Source: Paenibacillus peoriae (lineage in GTDB: Bacteria; Bacillota; Bacilli; Paenibacillales; Paenibacillaceae). From it: a DNA stretch of 64,000 nucleotides. The DNA lies in NCBI RefSeq assembly GCF_022531965.1, contig NZ_CP092831.1, positions 958,001 to 1,022,000 on the forward strand, written 5' to 3'. Below the pieces are notes generated by a model that saw only the letters and a list, made by a program, of their open reading frames with translations, was not told the DNA's origin and did not search any database. How positions within the stretch are numbered: position 1 is the first letter of the stretch; every line of letters begins with the position of its first letter. Both the position numbers and the translations under genes were made by a program. Below, piece by piece: positions 26,234 through 35,663 of the stretch.

Positions 26234-26752
26234 TTAAGCTATTTTTCGACTAGGGTCCGCTGGAAAGGTATCTTTATTTTTACCAAACAGTCCACGCAGG
26301 AAGGGCAGTACCCAACGGTCAAAGCCAATTCTTCCGGCATTTGCGCCAGCAACTACGAGGAAGATTTCAAACAGCAGGTAGATTGCATTGGTGCTTACTG
26401 TACCCGAGAACAGGAACGAGAAGTTCATAACCATGGCCATCAAAGCAGCCAGTGTAGTCAATGTACCGAGAAGCAGGCCAACCCCGACCAAGAACTCACC
26501 CAACGGGATCAGGACGTTGAACAAACCTACATTCGGCAGGGCAAAGGCTTCGAGGAACGATCCCCACCAGCCTTGTACAGCGGGATGGTCTCCACCTGTT
26601 TTAGCAATGGCCCCCGAGATAAATCCGCCTGCATCGAATCCACCTGTCAGCTTTTCAAGTCCGTGAGTCATCCATTCATAACCTAGATAAACCCGTACGA
26701 CAGTCAGCAACCACATTGCGACTTTGTTCTCACGTAACCAGCTATTAAACAT
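26234..26752 (-). CDS. DoxX-family membrane protein
   Basis: A 172-residue protein with four membrane helices. DoxX signatures are RVYLGYEWMTHGLEKLTGGFDAGG's first part, GEFLVGVGLLLGTLTTLAAL and NAGRIGFDRWVLP. DoxX proteins take part in quinone-linked or thiosulfate-dependent redox chemistry at the membrane; the exact role in Firmicutes is uncertain. A TGTGA-N6-TCACA palindrome about 105 bases upstream suggests control by a Crp/Fnr or Rex-type redox regulator. Confidence 0.85.
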   Translation of the reverse strand: MFNSWLRENKVAMWLLTVVRVYLGYEWMTHGLEKLTGGFDAGGFISGAIAKTGGDHPAVQGWWGSFLEAFALPNVGLFNVLIPLGEFLVGVGLLLGTLTTLAALMAMVMNFSFLFSGTVSTNAIYLLFEIFLVVAGANAGRIGFDRWVLPFLRGLFGKNKDTFPADPSRKIA

Positions 26753-26855
26753 TCAAACCACTCCTCTTTCTTAATCTATAATGTTGGTTGTATTTCATTT
26801 TGTTGGGATGATCATCTTTGCTACACCTTTATTGTAGTAGGTTCAGTTACAGTTA

Positions 26856-26875
26856 TTTGTGATAAAAATCACAAA
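26856..26875. promoter_or_regulatory. Fnr/Crp- or Rex-type palindrome
   Basis: TTTGTGATAAAAATCACAAA has 8-base perfect arms. It contains the Crp/Fnr core TGTGA-N6-TCACA and also fits the Rex consensus TTGTGAANNNNTTCACAA with two central mismatches. It is in the divergent region between DoxX and the DUF3048 lipoprotein. Confidence 0.6.
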
Positions 26876-27000
26876 GTATGAATATTTTTAAAATTTTAAT
26901 GTCTTCAGATAAGTATTCTATAGAGAGGTCATGCTTCAATCAAGACAAAAACAGGAAATAAAGCTTATAATGAGAAAAATAACGAAGTGGAGGGATGAAC

Positions 27001-28095
27001 TTGTCCGGGCCCATTTCCCAACGAAATCATTGGTTGCGTGTAATGGCCTCAGCTCTGTTATGCATGACGCTGATGTCTTGTTCTGCTATGTCCAATACGG
27101 GAGATACTGAACCCGTTCCTCAACCGACCAAGCATAAAACAGAGAAGGAGGCGCTTGAACCGCCGAAGGAGCAGTCTACTCCGGCATTTACAGCTCCGCT
27201 TACCGGTCTTCCGGTGGAGCAGCCAGTTTTGGAGCGACCGCTCGCTGTCATGATTAACAATGCTCCAGCAGCACGTCCGCAGGCAGGACTTAGTCAGGCA
27301 GATATGGTATATGAAGTTCTTGCAGAAGGCGGAATTACCCGTCTGGTCGCTTTTTTCCAAAGTCATGGCGGAGATGTAAAGGTTGGTCCGGTCCGTAGCA
27401 TTCGTCCGTATTTGATTGAGCTGGGCGAAACTTATGGTGCGTTGCCGATACACGCAGGGGGAAGCACAGATGCCTATGCGATTTTACAGCAGCAGCGGAA
27501 GGAACATTTAGATGAGATTTCAAATGGAGGGGCATACTTCTGGCGAAGCAAAGATCGTCGTCCTCCGCATAATCTATACACGGACGTGAATAGACTGCGC
27601 AAAGGAAGCGATAGTAAAGGGTATGCTACGCATACGGACGTTCCAGTATATACTTACCTTAAATCCGGCGAAACCCCAGTTATGGTGGACGAGACTGCAA
27701 CATCTTTACAAATCCGGTTTTTGCTTAAAAGCTACCGGGTATCTTATACCTATGATCCAGCGGATCAACAATATAAGCGTTTTGTGAACGAAAAGTCACA
27801 TGTGGATCAAAATAATAACCAACAGCTCTCAGCAGCCAATGTCATTGTGATGAGCACCAGACATCAAACGTTGGATGATGTAGGCAGATTAAGTGTTGAA
27901 CTGGACGGTAGTGGAGAGGCCATGGTGTTTCAACAAGGACAGTTAATACAGGCTGAGTGGCAACATACGCCGGGTGATGCGATTCGTTTTATGAAGAATG
28001 GGGTTGAAATTCCGTTAACGCCAGGTACATCCTATATACATGTGGTGCCTGCAGATACACCACTAAAGGAACATGTAACCATAGAAGTGAATTAG
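27001..28095 (+). CDS. DUF3048-domain lipoprotein (YerB-like)
   Basis: About 364 residues with a lipobox LMSC (C27) and a proline/lysine-rich linker (about 37-65). Two DUF3048 halves follow (APLTGLPVEQPVLERPLAVM; GGITRLVAFFQSHGGDVKVGPVRSIRPY). A TTG at 27001 is favoured because GGAGG lies seven bases upstream; the ATG at 26995 is too close to it. Function is unknown; the family lies outside the membrane of Firmicutes. Confidence 0.85.
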   Translation: MSGPISQRNHWLRVMASALLCMTLMSCSAMSNTGDTEPVPQPTKHKTEKEALEPPKEQSTPAFTAPLTGLPVEQPVLERPLAVMINNAPAARPQAGLSQADMVYEVLAEGGITRLVAFFQSHGGDVKVGPVRSIRPYLIELGETYGALPIHAGGSTDAYAILQQQRKEHLDEISNGGAYFWRSKDRRPPHNLYTDVNRLRKGSDSKGYATHTDVPVYTYLKSGETPVMVDETATSLQIRFLLKSYRVSYTYDPADQQYKRFVNEKSHVDQNNNQQLSAANVIVMSTRHQTLDDVGRLSVELDGSGEAMVFQQGQLIQAEWQHTPGDAIRFMKNGVEIPLTPGTSYIHVVPADTPLKEHVTIEVN

Positions 28096-28283
28096 AAAAC
28101 GAATTACACCTTTTTAGGAAAAAATTGTCGGATAATGAGCTTATATGTCGGGCACTGTATACGTATATCATGAAATTTGCTTTTACAAACATTACAAAAA
28201 CATTGATGAGTGTGATAAGATAGCAAAGGTTGTCTATTGCAGTCGAAACAGGTTGCGGATATTTTCGTAAAGGGGTAATCGTT

Positions 28284-28898
28284 ATGAGATTGAAGAAAAA
28301 GGATATATTCTTCGAGACGTTGGAAAATATGGCAGATACGATCGTGCAAGCAGCCGATTATTTTGCCCAACATACTTCAAATCTTCAAGATGTGACTTTG
28401 TTTACAAATGAAATGAAGAAGTATGAAAATAAGTGTGATGATTACACACACACGATTATTACTGAACTGAACAAGACCTTCATTACGCCGTTGGAACGCG
28501 ACGACATCATGGAACTGACAACAACCATGGATGATGTGTTGGACGGTCTTGAAGCGACGGCTTCCCGTTTTTATATGTACAACATTACGGAGCCGGACGA
28601 GTATATTGTGCAGTTCGCTGATATTCTGCGTCAATCAGCTTACGAAATTCAGAAAGCTGTACATCTGCTTTCACAGAAAAAATTGCTGGCCATTCGTGAA
28701 TACACTATTCGTCTGAATGATTTGGAAAATCAGGGGGATGAATTGTTGCGTATTTGCATCAAAAACCTGTTTGCAACTGTAACTGACCCTATTGAACTGA
28801 TTAAACGCAAAGAATTGTACGAACGCCTTGAAACGACAACGGATTCATGCGAGGATGTTGCAAATATGCTGGAATCCATCATTATGCGTAACTCGTAA
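28284..28898 (+). CDS. DUF47/PhoU-like protein, partner of the phosphate permease (YkaA-like)
   Basis: A 204-residue all-helical cytoplasmic protein (LKKKDIFFETLENMADTIVQ; DDIMELTTTMDDVLDGLEA; DSCEDVANMLESIIMRNS). DUF47 proteins resemble PhoU and are nearly always encoded next to Pit phosphate permeases, which they are thought to regulate. The ATG at 28284 follows AAAGGGGTAA. It is 13 bases ahead of the permease gene and forms an operon with it. Confidence 0.88.
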   Translation: MRLKKKDIFFETLENMADTIVQAADYFAQHTSNLQDVTLFTNEMKKYENKCDDYTHTIITELNKTFITPLERDDIMELTTTMDDVLDGLEATASRFYMYNITEPDEYIVQFADILRQSAYEIQKAVHLLSQKKLLAIREYTIRLNDLENQGDELLRICIKNLFATVTDPIELIKRKELYERLETTTDSCEDVANMLESIIMRNS

Positions 28899-28911
28899 GG
28901 AGTCCTTTTAC

Positions 28912-29901
28912 ATGGATACAAGTTTACTGGTATTGGGTATTGTTATTTTTCTTGCTCTGGCATTTGATTTTATTAATGGGTTTCATGATACGGCGAACGC
29001 GATTGCAACTTCGGTATCGACCCGTGCATTGACCCCGCGACGTGCGATTATTATGGCTGCGGTCATGAACTTTCTCGGGGCAATATTGTTTACAGGGGTT
29101 GCGAAGACGATTGGTGGAAGTGTGGCTGATCCAACCAAGCTTACGAATGGAATTGATATCGTCATTGCGACGCTGATCGCTGCGATTATCTGGAACCTCT
29201 TAACCTGGTGGTTCGGTATTCCTTCATCCTCTTCTCATGCATTGATTGGTGCATTGGCTGGAGCGGTGTATGTAGGTGCAGGATCGGAAAAATTAAACTG
29301 GAGCGGCTTCATCGGGATTGTCGAAGGACTTATTTTCTCCCCGTTGATTGCTTTTGTTGTCGGTTACATCGTGATGATGATTTTAAAATACATCTTCGCT
29401 CATCGTAGTCCGCATACGGTGAACAAAGGGTTCCGTACAATGCAGGTCATTACAGCAGCGCTTCAGTCGTTCACGCATGGTACGAATGATGCTCAAAAGG
29501 CGATGGGGATTATTACATTCGCACTCGTTTCGTCGGGGTATCAGGACCATTTGGAAGTACCCATGTGGGTAAAAATTTCAGCCGCAACAGCCATGGCGCT
29601 AGGTACATCTATCGGGGGCTGGAAAATCATCAAGACGATGGGAACCAAGATTTTTAAAATCGAGCCAATTAACGGATTTGCAGCCGACATTTCGGGAGCC
29701 TCTGTTATTTTCACAGCTACATTGCTTCATTTGCCCGTAAGTACCACTCATGCCATTACTTCGGCTATTTTGGGTGTGGGTTCTGCGAAGCGTTTTTCCG
29801 CTGTGCGTTGGTCGCTGGCCGGTCGAATTATTATTACTTGGGTGATAACGATACCGATTGCTGCGCTGTTATCTGGATTGATTTTCAAAATTCTTTTCTA
29901 G
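28912..29901 (+). CDS. pit: Low-affinity inorganic phosphate permease (PiT family)
   Basis: A 329-residue polytopic permease with the duplicated PiT signatures GFHDTANAIATSVSTRAL (about 23-40) and HGTNDAQKAMGIITFAL (about 187-203). It takes up divalent metal-phosphate complexes by proton symport. The ATG at 28912 is preceded by AAGGAG; upstream in-frame starts fall inside the DUF47 gene. It is the second gene of the two-gene phosphate operon. Confidence 0.93.
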   Translation: MDTSLLVLGIVIFLALAFDFINGFHDTANAIATSVSTRALTPRRAIIMAAVMNFLGAILFTGVAKTIGGSVADPTKLTNGIDIVIATLIAAIIWNLLTWWFGIPSSSSHALIGALAGAVYVGAGSEKLNWSGFIGIVEGLIFSPLIAFVVGYIVMMILKYIFAHRSPHTVNKGFRTMQVITAALQSFTHGTNDAQKAMGIITFALVSSGYQDHLEVPMWVKISAATAMALGTSIGGWKIIKTMGTKIFKIEPINGFAADISGASVIFTATLLHLPVSTTHAITSAILGVGSAKRFSAVRWSLAGRIIITWVITIPIAALLSGLIFKILF

Positions 29902-29946
29902 TTCGTTATTATTTCTTGAAAAATAGGTACACACTATAGAACACAC

Positions 29947-29984
29947 AATAAGCTTCCGTCCGCTTTTTGCGGCAGGGGCTTATT
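29947..29984 (+). terminator. Hairpin after the phosphate permease gene
   Basis: AATAAGC..CC..CCGC pairs with GCGG..GG.GCTTATT. It has no clear T-run, so termination is probable but not certain. Confidence 0.5.
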
Positions 29985-30140
29985 GGCATTCTGGGGCAAA
30001 ACGGCTTCTTCAAAGTTTACACCTCCAGATAGTTCCATGAAACGTTTTTCAAAAATACCTGACATCAAAGTAGTCAATTTTTAATAACTCCTGTAAAATA
30101 AACAGAAAACTTTGAACCGTTCAACTGACTGGAGGAAATT

Positions 30141-31589
30141 ATGCAAAAATCTAGAAAACTAATAGCACTTATCATTTGTTTGTTTTTTGTGGTTGCCCTG
30201 GCCGGTAATTTCGGTGTAGTGGCACATGCAGAAAATAAAACAAAGTATGATATCGGCACGGATACAACGTTCGCGCCTTTTGAGTTTGAAGATGTAGATG
30301 GTAAATTCGTCGGAATTGATATGGATTTGCTGGCAGCTATTGCCAAGGATCAGAATTTTGAATATACCATTAAGCCTCTTGGCTTTAACGCGGCAGTGCA
30401 GGCCCTTGAAACGAATCAAGTGGATGGTGTCATTGCCGGGATGAGTATTACCGATGAACGCAAGCGGAAATTTGATTTTTCTGAGCCTTATTTTGATTCA
30501 GGCGTCGTCATGGCGGTCCGTAAGGATAATGATACGGTTAAACGCTATGAGGACTTGAAAGGGCAGCGTGTCGCTGTCAAAACAGGCACGGAAGGTTATA
30601 CATTCGCAGAGTCCATTAAGGCCAAATACGGCTTTACTACAGTACCGTTTGACGATTCTTCTCAAATGTATGATGAAGTTAAAACAGGTAATTCGGTTGC
30701 CTGCTTTGATGACTATCCGGTACTGGCATACGGTGTAAACCAGAATAACGGCCTTAAGCTGGTAACAGATAAGGAAAAAGGTGCTTCTTACGGGTTTGCT
30801 GTTAACCAAGGCAAAAACAAGGAGTTGCTGGAGAAATTTAATGCAGGGCTTGTTAATCTGCGTAATAGCGGGGAATACGATAAGATTTTGGCTAAATACC
30901 TTGGCGAATCGGGCAAAGGTGTGGCGCCTGTAGAGACCAGCCGCTGGGGGCTGATTTCCGCTTCGCTGCCTTCGCTGATTAAAGGCATGGGAAATACGTT
31001 GTTGTACACACTTGTATCTTTACTCGTAGCCTTTATCCTAGGTTTGGTGTTTGGCTTTATGAAAGTAAGCCATAACAAGGTGTTCCGTGGTATTGCAACT
31101 GTTTTCGTCGATATATTCCGCGGTATTCCGCTGATCGTGCTTGCTTTCTTTATTTACTTTGGTATTCCACAGGCACTGGACTTCAAAATGCCACTTTTTG
31201 TTGCGGCTGTATTGACGCTATCCCTGAATGCGGGTGCGTATGTAACTGAGATTATCCGTGGTGGTATTCAGTCCATTGATCCGGGACAAATGGAAGCAGC
31301 CCGTTCGCTTGGTCTACCCTATCGGACGGCTATGCTTAAAATCATTTTGCCACAAGCTGTGAAAATCATGATCCCGTCGTTTATCAATCAGTTGGTTATT
31401 ACGTTGAAGGATACGTCCATTTTGTCTGTTATCGGTCTGGTCGAATTGACCCAATCGGGTAAGATCATTATTGCGCGGACATTCCAATCCTTTGATATTT
31501 GGCTGGTAGTAGCGGTGATGTATCTTATCGTCATTACAGTCCTGACCAAAATTTCCAACCGTCTTGAAGGGAGAGTTCGCCGTGGGTAA
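30141..31589 (+). CDS. Fused amino-acid ABC transporter substrate-binding protein and permease
   Basis: A 482-residue fusion. Signal peptide (about 1-30), family 3 solute-binding domain (about 35-255; [40 protein letters not shown]), then a HisM-type permease domain (about 270-480) with EAA loop [20 protein letters not shown]. Such fusions tether the receptor to the channel and are typical of glutamine/glutamate importers of Gram-positives. ACTGGAGG precedes the ATG. Its last eight bases overlap the ATPase start. Confidence 0.92.
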   Translation: MQKSRKLIALIICLFFVVALAGNFGVVAHAENKTKYDIGTDTTFAPFEFEDVDGKFVGIDMDLLAAIAKDQNFEYTIKPLGFNAAVQALETNQVDGVIAGMSITDERKRKFDFSEPYFDSGVVMAVRKDNDTVKRYEDLKGQRVAVKTGTEGYTFAESIKAKYGFTTVPFDDSSQMYDEVKTGNSVACFDDYPVLAYGVNQNNGLKLVTDKEKGASYGFAVNQGKNKELLEKFNAGLVNLRNSGEYDKILAKYLGESGKGVAPVETSRWGLISASLPSLIKGMGNTLLYTLVSLLVAFILGLVFGFMKVSHNKVFRGIATVFVDIFRGIPLIVLAFFIYFGIPQALDFKMPLFVAAVLTLSLNAGAYVTEIIRGGIQSIDPGQMEAARSLGLPYRTAMLKIILPQAVKIMIPSFINQLVITLKDTSILSVIGLVELTQSGKIIIARTFQSFDIWLVVAVMYLIVITVLTKISNRLEGRVRRG

Positions 31590-32310
31590 AATTATCGTTA
31601 AAAACCTGAAAAAAAGCTATGGTAGTAATCAAGTGCTAAAAGGCATCGACATGCAAGTACGTGAAGGCGAAGTTGTGTGTGTCATTGGCCCGTCTGGTTC
31701 GGGGAAAAGTACGTTTTTGCGTTGTATGAACATGCTTGAAGAAATTACCGCAGGTGAGGTCATTGTCGATGACTACAACTTGAGTGACAAAAACGTGGAC
31801 ATTAACAAAGTCCGTGAAAATATAGGTATGGTATTTCAACATTTTAATCTGTTTCCGCATATGACCGTACTTAAGAACATTATGTTCGCGCCGACTGAAC
31901 TGGGGAAACAGTCCAAGGCAGAGGCCCGGGAAACGGCCATGAAGCTGCTGGATCGTGTGGGGTTGGCCGATAAGGCAGATGCACTGCCAGGGCAGCTTTC
32001 CGGCGGTCAGAAGCAGCGTGTGGCGATTGCACGTGCGCTGGCCATGAACCCGGACATTATGCTGTTCGACGAACCGACCTCGGCGCTCGATCCTGAAATG
32101 GTGGGCGAAGTGCTTGGCGTAATGAATGATCTGGCGCGTGAAGGCATGACGATGATGATCGTAACGCATGAGATGGGTTTTGCACGCGAAGTAAGCGACC
32201 GTGTTGTGTTTATGGACGGTGGTTACATCGTAGAAGAAGGAACGCCACAAGAGGTATTTGGTAATCCGAAAAACGAGCGGACCATTAGTTTCTTAGAAAA
32301 AGTATTGTAA
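31582..32310 (+). CDS. glnQ: Amino-acid ABC transporter ATP-binding protein (GlnQ-like)
   Basis: A 242-residue ATPase with Walker [10 protein letters not shown] (36-44), signature LSGGQKQR (about 139-146), Walker B IMLFDEP and switch VTHEM. The GTG at 31582 behind GAAGGGAGAG is preferred over an earlier TTG; it overlaps the fused receptor-permease gene by eight bases, so the two are translationally coupled. Glutamine or a related polar amino acid is the likely substrate. Confidence 0.92.
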   Translation: MGKIIVKNLKKSYGSNQVLKGIDMQVREGEVVCVIGPSGSGKSTFLRCMNMLEEITAGEVIVDDYNLSDKNVDINKVRENIGMVFQHFNLFPHMTVLKNIMFAPTELGKQSKAEARETAMKLLDRVGLADKADALPGQLSGGQKQRVAIARALAMNPDIMLFDEPTSALDPEMVGEVLGVMNDLAREGMTMMIVTHEMGFAREVSDRVVFMDGGYIVEEGTPQEVFGNPKNERTISFLEKVL

Positions 32311-32317
32311 GAGGATT

Positions 32318-32547
32318 AAAAGTGAGGCAGGGTTTGTGGATGTAGGCGGGGATCTCGTTGTAAGACGCTCCGCGTTCCATTTGATCTTTCGATCGCTGTT
32401 GCCCCTGAATTTTTTTGGATTGTATAACACATGAAAAGGTTAAAATACAGGGGCAAAGGCGAACGCTCCGCTTCTCCAGATTCAAATGGACCGCTACGCT
32501 ACGGCTCGCTGATTGCCCTTTTCGTGCCATGAGCCTGCCTCACTTTT
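32318..32547. repeat. 230-bp imperfect inverted-repeat element (MITE-like or structured RNA)
   Basis: Perfect outer arms of 14 bases (AAAAGTGAGGCAGG at 32318-32331 and its complement at 32534-32547) enclose partly complementary inner segments, including TCCATTTGA near 32377 versus TCAAATGGA near 32483, and TTGCCCCTG (32399-32407) versus CAGGGGCAA (32448-32456). The whole would fold as one long hairpin. It fills much of the 566-base gap after glnQ, and no convincing protein is encoded in it. Confidence 0.6.
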
Positions 32548-32578
32548 GAATGAGTGGGTGCAGGGGAAGAGGGCGCGA

Positions 32579-32604
32579 CGCAGCTCGGTGCTTGCTGCGC
32601 CGAG
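32579..32604. other. GC-rich hairpin
   Basis: CGCAGC (32579-32584) and GCTGCG (32594-32599) can pair, with an alternative CTCGG/CCGAG pairing. It lies between the long inverted-repeat element and the CorA gene; no T-run follows. Confidence 0.35.
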
Positions 32605-32659
32605 GGGCGAGGTAAGCCTCCGACCGCTTAGTGGCTTATGATGTTTATTTTCATAAGTG

Positions 32660-32677
32660 AGGATTTTGCAAAATTCT
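32660..32677. repeat. Palindromic intergenic motif, copy 2
   Basis: AGGATTTTGCAAAATTCT, one mismatch from the perfect copy at 17462, flanked by TG and GA. It lies in the gap between glnQ and corA. Confidence 0.6.
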
Positions 32678-32724
32678 GAAGTGGAAGGCTTGCTTTGAAG
32701 ATAAGAACTGCTCTGCACGAGGAT

Positions 32725-32768
32725 AAAGGATATCTTGGGACGGCTTGTTGACCCGGAGATATCCTTTT
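32725..32768 (+). terminator. Terminator in the glnQ-corA gap
   Basis: AAAGGATATCT pairs with AGATATCCTTT across a 21-base loop and is followed by TTCTT. It lies 415 bases beyond glnQ, so it may end a separate short transcript or a long 3' UTR. Confidence 0.65.
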
Positions 32769-32876
32769 CTTATTTAGTGTATGGGAATGTAGAGCTTGAG
32801 ATTTGTATAATGCTGATTGGCTTATATAAAATATAAATGACATATCAGACGGAAGTGTAAGCGAGGGGGACGTACG

Positions 32877-33836
32877 GTGATACGTACATTGGCTATAGGT
32901 CATGATCATCAGGTAACAGTGGGAAAACCATTGGATCAGATCGTCATGGAGGATTACATATGGATGTGGGTAGATTTTAGCGAGCCTACAGATCGCGAGA
33001 CGGAGCTGCTGACAAGTTATTTTCATTTTCACCCATTGGCTGTGGAGGATTGTATGCATGTTCTGCAACGTCCCAAATTGGATTATTACGAGGATGTGCA
33101 GTTTCTGGTCGTGCATGCGCTCGATGTAGATACGTTAGCTGCGGAAGAAGTGGATATGTTTATCAGCGCTCGTTTTTTGGTAACATATCACCATCATGAG
33201 TTAGAGGAGCTGGATCAAGCCTGGGAGCGGATTGTCCAGCATGCGAATGAACGCAAAATATGGTCGCGAGGACCGCTGGCTGCAGCCTACACGGTGATGG
33301 ACAAACTGGTAGATAACTATTTTCCGAGCCTTTTTATGATTGAGGATGAATTGGCTGAGCTGGAGGGCTTGGGCGGTCGCGAATCCGTAGAGGAATTAAT
33401 GAAGCAGGTGTTTGACCTGCGTGGCAGGCTGCTCAAGCTGCGCCGTACCATCGTACCTATGCGTGATCTGATGTACCGAGTTTTGAATTCGCAGCATGTG
33501 CAGGGCCAAGGAGATCATATGGCTTATTTTACCGATATATATGATCATTTATTGAAGCTGACAGACATGCTGGAGGCCGACCGCGAGATGACAGCCGACC
33601 TGAGAGACAGTTATATATCGCTCAATTCCAATCGCATGAATTCAATTATGAAGACGCTAACCGTAATTACGACCGTTTTTATGCCCTTGACGCTGATTGC
33701 AGGAATCTATGGTATGAATTTTTCGAATATGCCCGAGTTGGGCTGGAAATATGGATATTTTGGCGTACTGTTTTTCATGTTTTTGTTGAGTGTTGCCATG
33801 GTAGTCTGGTTTATGCGCCGAGGCTGGTTCAAATAG
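32877..33836 (+). CDS. corA: CorA-family magnesium/divalent-cation transporter
   Basis: A 319-residue protein with a large acidic cytoplasmic funnel, a long stalk helix and two C-terminal membrane helices. The diagnostic YGMNF motif (about 278-282) at the end of TM1 is present, followed by MPEL. It moves Mg2+ or similar ions down the electrochemical gradient. The GTG start follows GCGAGGGGG. It converges on the next gene with only a six-base gap. Confidence 0.93.
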   Translation: MIRTLAIGHDHQVTVGKPLDQIVMEDYIWMWVDFSEPTDRETELLTSYFHFHPLAVEDCMHVLQRPKLDYYEDVQFLVVHALDVDTLAAEEVDMFISARFLVTYHHHELEELDQAWERIVQHANERKIWSRGPLAAAYTVMDKLVDNYFPSLFMIEDELAELEGLGGRESVEELMKQVFDLRGRLLKLRRTIVPMRDLMYRVLNSQHVQGQGDHMAYFTDIYDHLLKLTDMLEADREMTADLRDSYISLNSNRMNSIMKTLTVITTVFMPLTLIAGIYGMNFSNMPELGWKYGYFGVLFFMFLLSVAMVVWFMRRGWFK

Positions 33837-33842
33837 TATAGT

Positions 33843-34358
33843 CTACTTTCTTGTGCGTTTGCGCGGACGTCTGCGCGGGGTAGTGGTACTTTTGCGCTGT
33901 GTCTTTTTCCGGCGTCGGCGTGGTGGTGTATATTCATCCAGTTCCTCAGTAATTTGTGTTGTAGATTTTTTGCTTGCGTTTTTGTTGAATGCTGGGAGCG
34001 AGCCCATAATCAGTTTTGCCATCGGAGCAAATTGCTGCACGCTAGACATGATCTTTTGTACCTTGCCGACCGTAGCAACAATCCCGTCAATACCGCCCAT
34101 ACGGTCAATAATACCTTTAATATCGTTGAGATTACCAAGATTGCCAAGGCCGCCAAGCAGTCCTCCTTTGGCAGGGGCGGGGTCTGGTGTAACCACGGCA
34201 GAGTCTGTTATACTCGCTGGCGCCTCGTAAGGAACCAGTGCGGAGGAATCGACTTGCGGAACCTCGCTGTATGGATCGAGTCCAGGATAGGGAGTTGAAC
34301 TATACGGATCGGAAATGGAACGCGTTTGCGTTCTCCGATGATAGTAATGTCCAGGCAT
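33843..34358 (-). CDS. YqfQ/VrrA-like protein with a highly basic tail
   Basis: A 171-residue protein in three parts: a Tyr/Pro/Ser-rich N-terminus (about 1-65), a Gly/Leu and Ile/Met-rich core (GGLLGGLGNLGNLNDIKGI; VGKVQKIMSSVQQFAPMAKL, about 68-130) and an Arg/Lys-rich tail (PPRRRRKKTQRKS to the end). The core resembles the YqfQ family found in spore formers; this is a weak recognition. The tail could bind nucleic acid or anionic polymers. It is transcribed alone. Confidence 0.6.
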   Translation of the reverse strand: MPGHYYHRRTQTRSISDPYSSTPYPGLDPYSEVPQVDSSALVPYEAPASITDSAVVTPDPAPAKGGLLGGLGNLGNLNDIKGIIDRMGGIDGIVATVGKVQKIMSSVQQFAPMAKLIMGSLPAFNKNASKKSTTQITEELDEYTPPRRRRKKTQRKSTTTPRRRPRKRTRK

Positions 34359-34520
34359 GAGATCACATTCCTTTGCAGGTTGATACTCTACTGTATGTTA
34401 CAAACGCACAGTGGGTTTAGGCGCGTGTCCCGAAATCAGGTATAAAAGCGGATTTGGGCATTCGTACGGTATGTTTCTATGATCATAATGTTGTTCTGTA
34501 ATGCGTGAAACCGTTAATGC

Positions 34521-34550
34521 TTGAAAAACTGACTATTCCTCAGGTACAAT
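34521..34550 (+). promoter_or_regulatory. Promoter upstream of yerC-like gene
   Basis: TTGAAA (34521-34526) and TACAAT (34545-34550) with an 18-base spacer, 35 bases before the coding start. Confidence 0.5.
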
Positions 34551-34584
34551 GAGGAGAGATCGTAACCTTGGGAGATGATAATCC

Positions 34585-34875
34585 ATGCAGCTTAAAAAGC
34601 TTAATGATAAAAGTATTGATCAATTGTTCGAAGCTATTTTAACTCTTAAAAATTTGGAAGAATGCTATGTGTTTTTTGATGATCTGTGCACGATTAACGA
34701 AATTCAATCCCTCTCCCAACGTCTAGAGGTTGCCCGTATGCTAGGCAAAGGCAGCACATATAATCAGATTGAAGCAGAGACAGGAGCCAGTACAGCTACC
34801 ATTTCACGTGTTAAACGTTGTCTGAACTACGGTAATGACGGATACAAGATGACTCTGGAACGTCTGGGACGCTAA
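34585..34875 (+). CDS. yerC: YerC/YecD-type TrpR-related regulator
   Basis: A 96-residue helical protein of the TrpR/YerC/YecD family. The C-terminal helix-turn-helix reads LGKGSTYNQIEAETGASTAT then ISRVKRCLNYG (about residues 53-83). YerC of B. subtilis is a DNA-binding protein; its regulon here is unknown. Its stop shares one base with the start of the CbiX gene (TAATG), so the two form an operon. Confidence 0.9.
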   Translation: MQLKKLNDKSIDQLFEAILTLKNLEECYVFFDDLCTINEIQSLSQRLEVARMLGKGSTYNQIEAETGASTATISRVKRCLNYGNDGYKMTLERLGR

Positions 34876-35663
34876 TGCGGAGCCCTGGGATACTGGTCAT
34901 CAGCCATGGCTCTAGGGAGCCATATTGGGTAGAACAGGTGGATCAGGCAGTTGCAAAGCTTCATTTGCCGGAAGAAATACCGGTAGAGGTTTCATTTTTG
35001 GAAACGGTTAAAGAAAGATTGATTCAAAATGGTATTGACCGTCTGGAAGCCTTGGGTGTAACAGATATATTGGTTATTCCTTTGTTTGTGTCATCAGGTA
35101 GTACGCATGTAGATGAGATTAGCTATGCGCTGGGTGTCAAAGATGCGCCGGACAAAGAAACAGATTTGGAGCCGTTTCGATTGAAAGCGCGAGTGCATTT
35201 TGGTAGCCCGCTGGATGACGGAGAAGATGTTGCTCACATGGTGTGGGACAAGGTTCGCCCGCTATCAGCCGACCCTGCGAGAGAGGTTATTTTACTCGTA
35301 GGTCACGGCAGTGTGCATAACGGCTTTTTTCAGCGCTGGGAGCAGGGGATTTCTTCGTTGGCCCGTACGGTGCAAAACGTGAGTGGTATCATCACGGACT
35401 ACGCTTTGCTAAATCCCGAGAGTGTGTACGACAAGGCAGCGTACTGGAATCAGGAGCGGGGTCATGATGTTATTGTGGCGCCGTTATTTTTGAGTTCGGG
35501 ATATTTTACAAGTCGTATGATTCCTAAACGCTTGCAAGGGCTCGAATACCGTTATTCGGGAGATCCTTTATTGCCGCATCCTTTGCTCACAAGCTGGATA
35601 GACAGGCAAATTCATGAATTATTGCAAAGCATGCAGAAGCAAGCGAGGTCAAGTAATAGATAG
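34875..35663 (+). CDS. CbiX/SirB-type sirohydrochlorin chelatase-family protein
   Basis: A 262-residue protein made of two CbiX halves. Likely metal-site histidines are in ISHGSREP (about 8-15), SSGSTHVDEI and VGHGSVHNG (second half, about 143). The family inserts Co2+ or Fe2+ into sirohydrochlorin. No other cobalamin or siroheme genes are adjacent, so the metal and pathway remain open. Translation is coupled to the upstream regulator by a one-base overlap. Confidence 0.82.
   Translation: MRSPGILVISHGSREPYWVEQVDQAVAKLHLPEEIPVEVSFLETVKERLIQNGIDRLEALGVTDILVIPLFVSSGSTHVDEISYALGVKDAPDKETDLEPFRLKARVHFGSPLDDGEDVAHMVWDKVRPLSADPAREVILLVGHGSVHNGFFQRWEQGISSLARTVQNVSGIITDYALLNPESVYDKAAYWNQERGHDVIVAPLFLSSGYFTSRMIPKRLQGLEYRYSGDPLLPHPLLTSWIDRQIHELLQSMQKQARSSNR

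Noticed and set aside
32311..33116. Minus-strand frames of 74-162 codons covering the glnQ-corA gap and the start of corA
   Set aside because: They run across the inverted-repeat element, the terminator or corA itself, lack ribosome sites and show no family resemblance.
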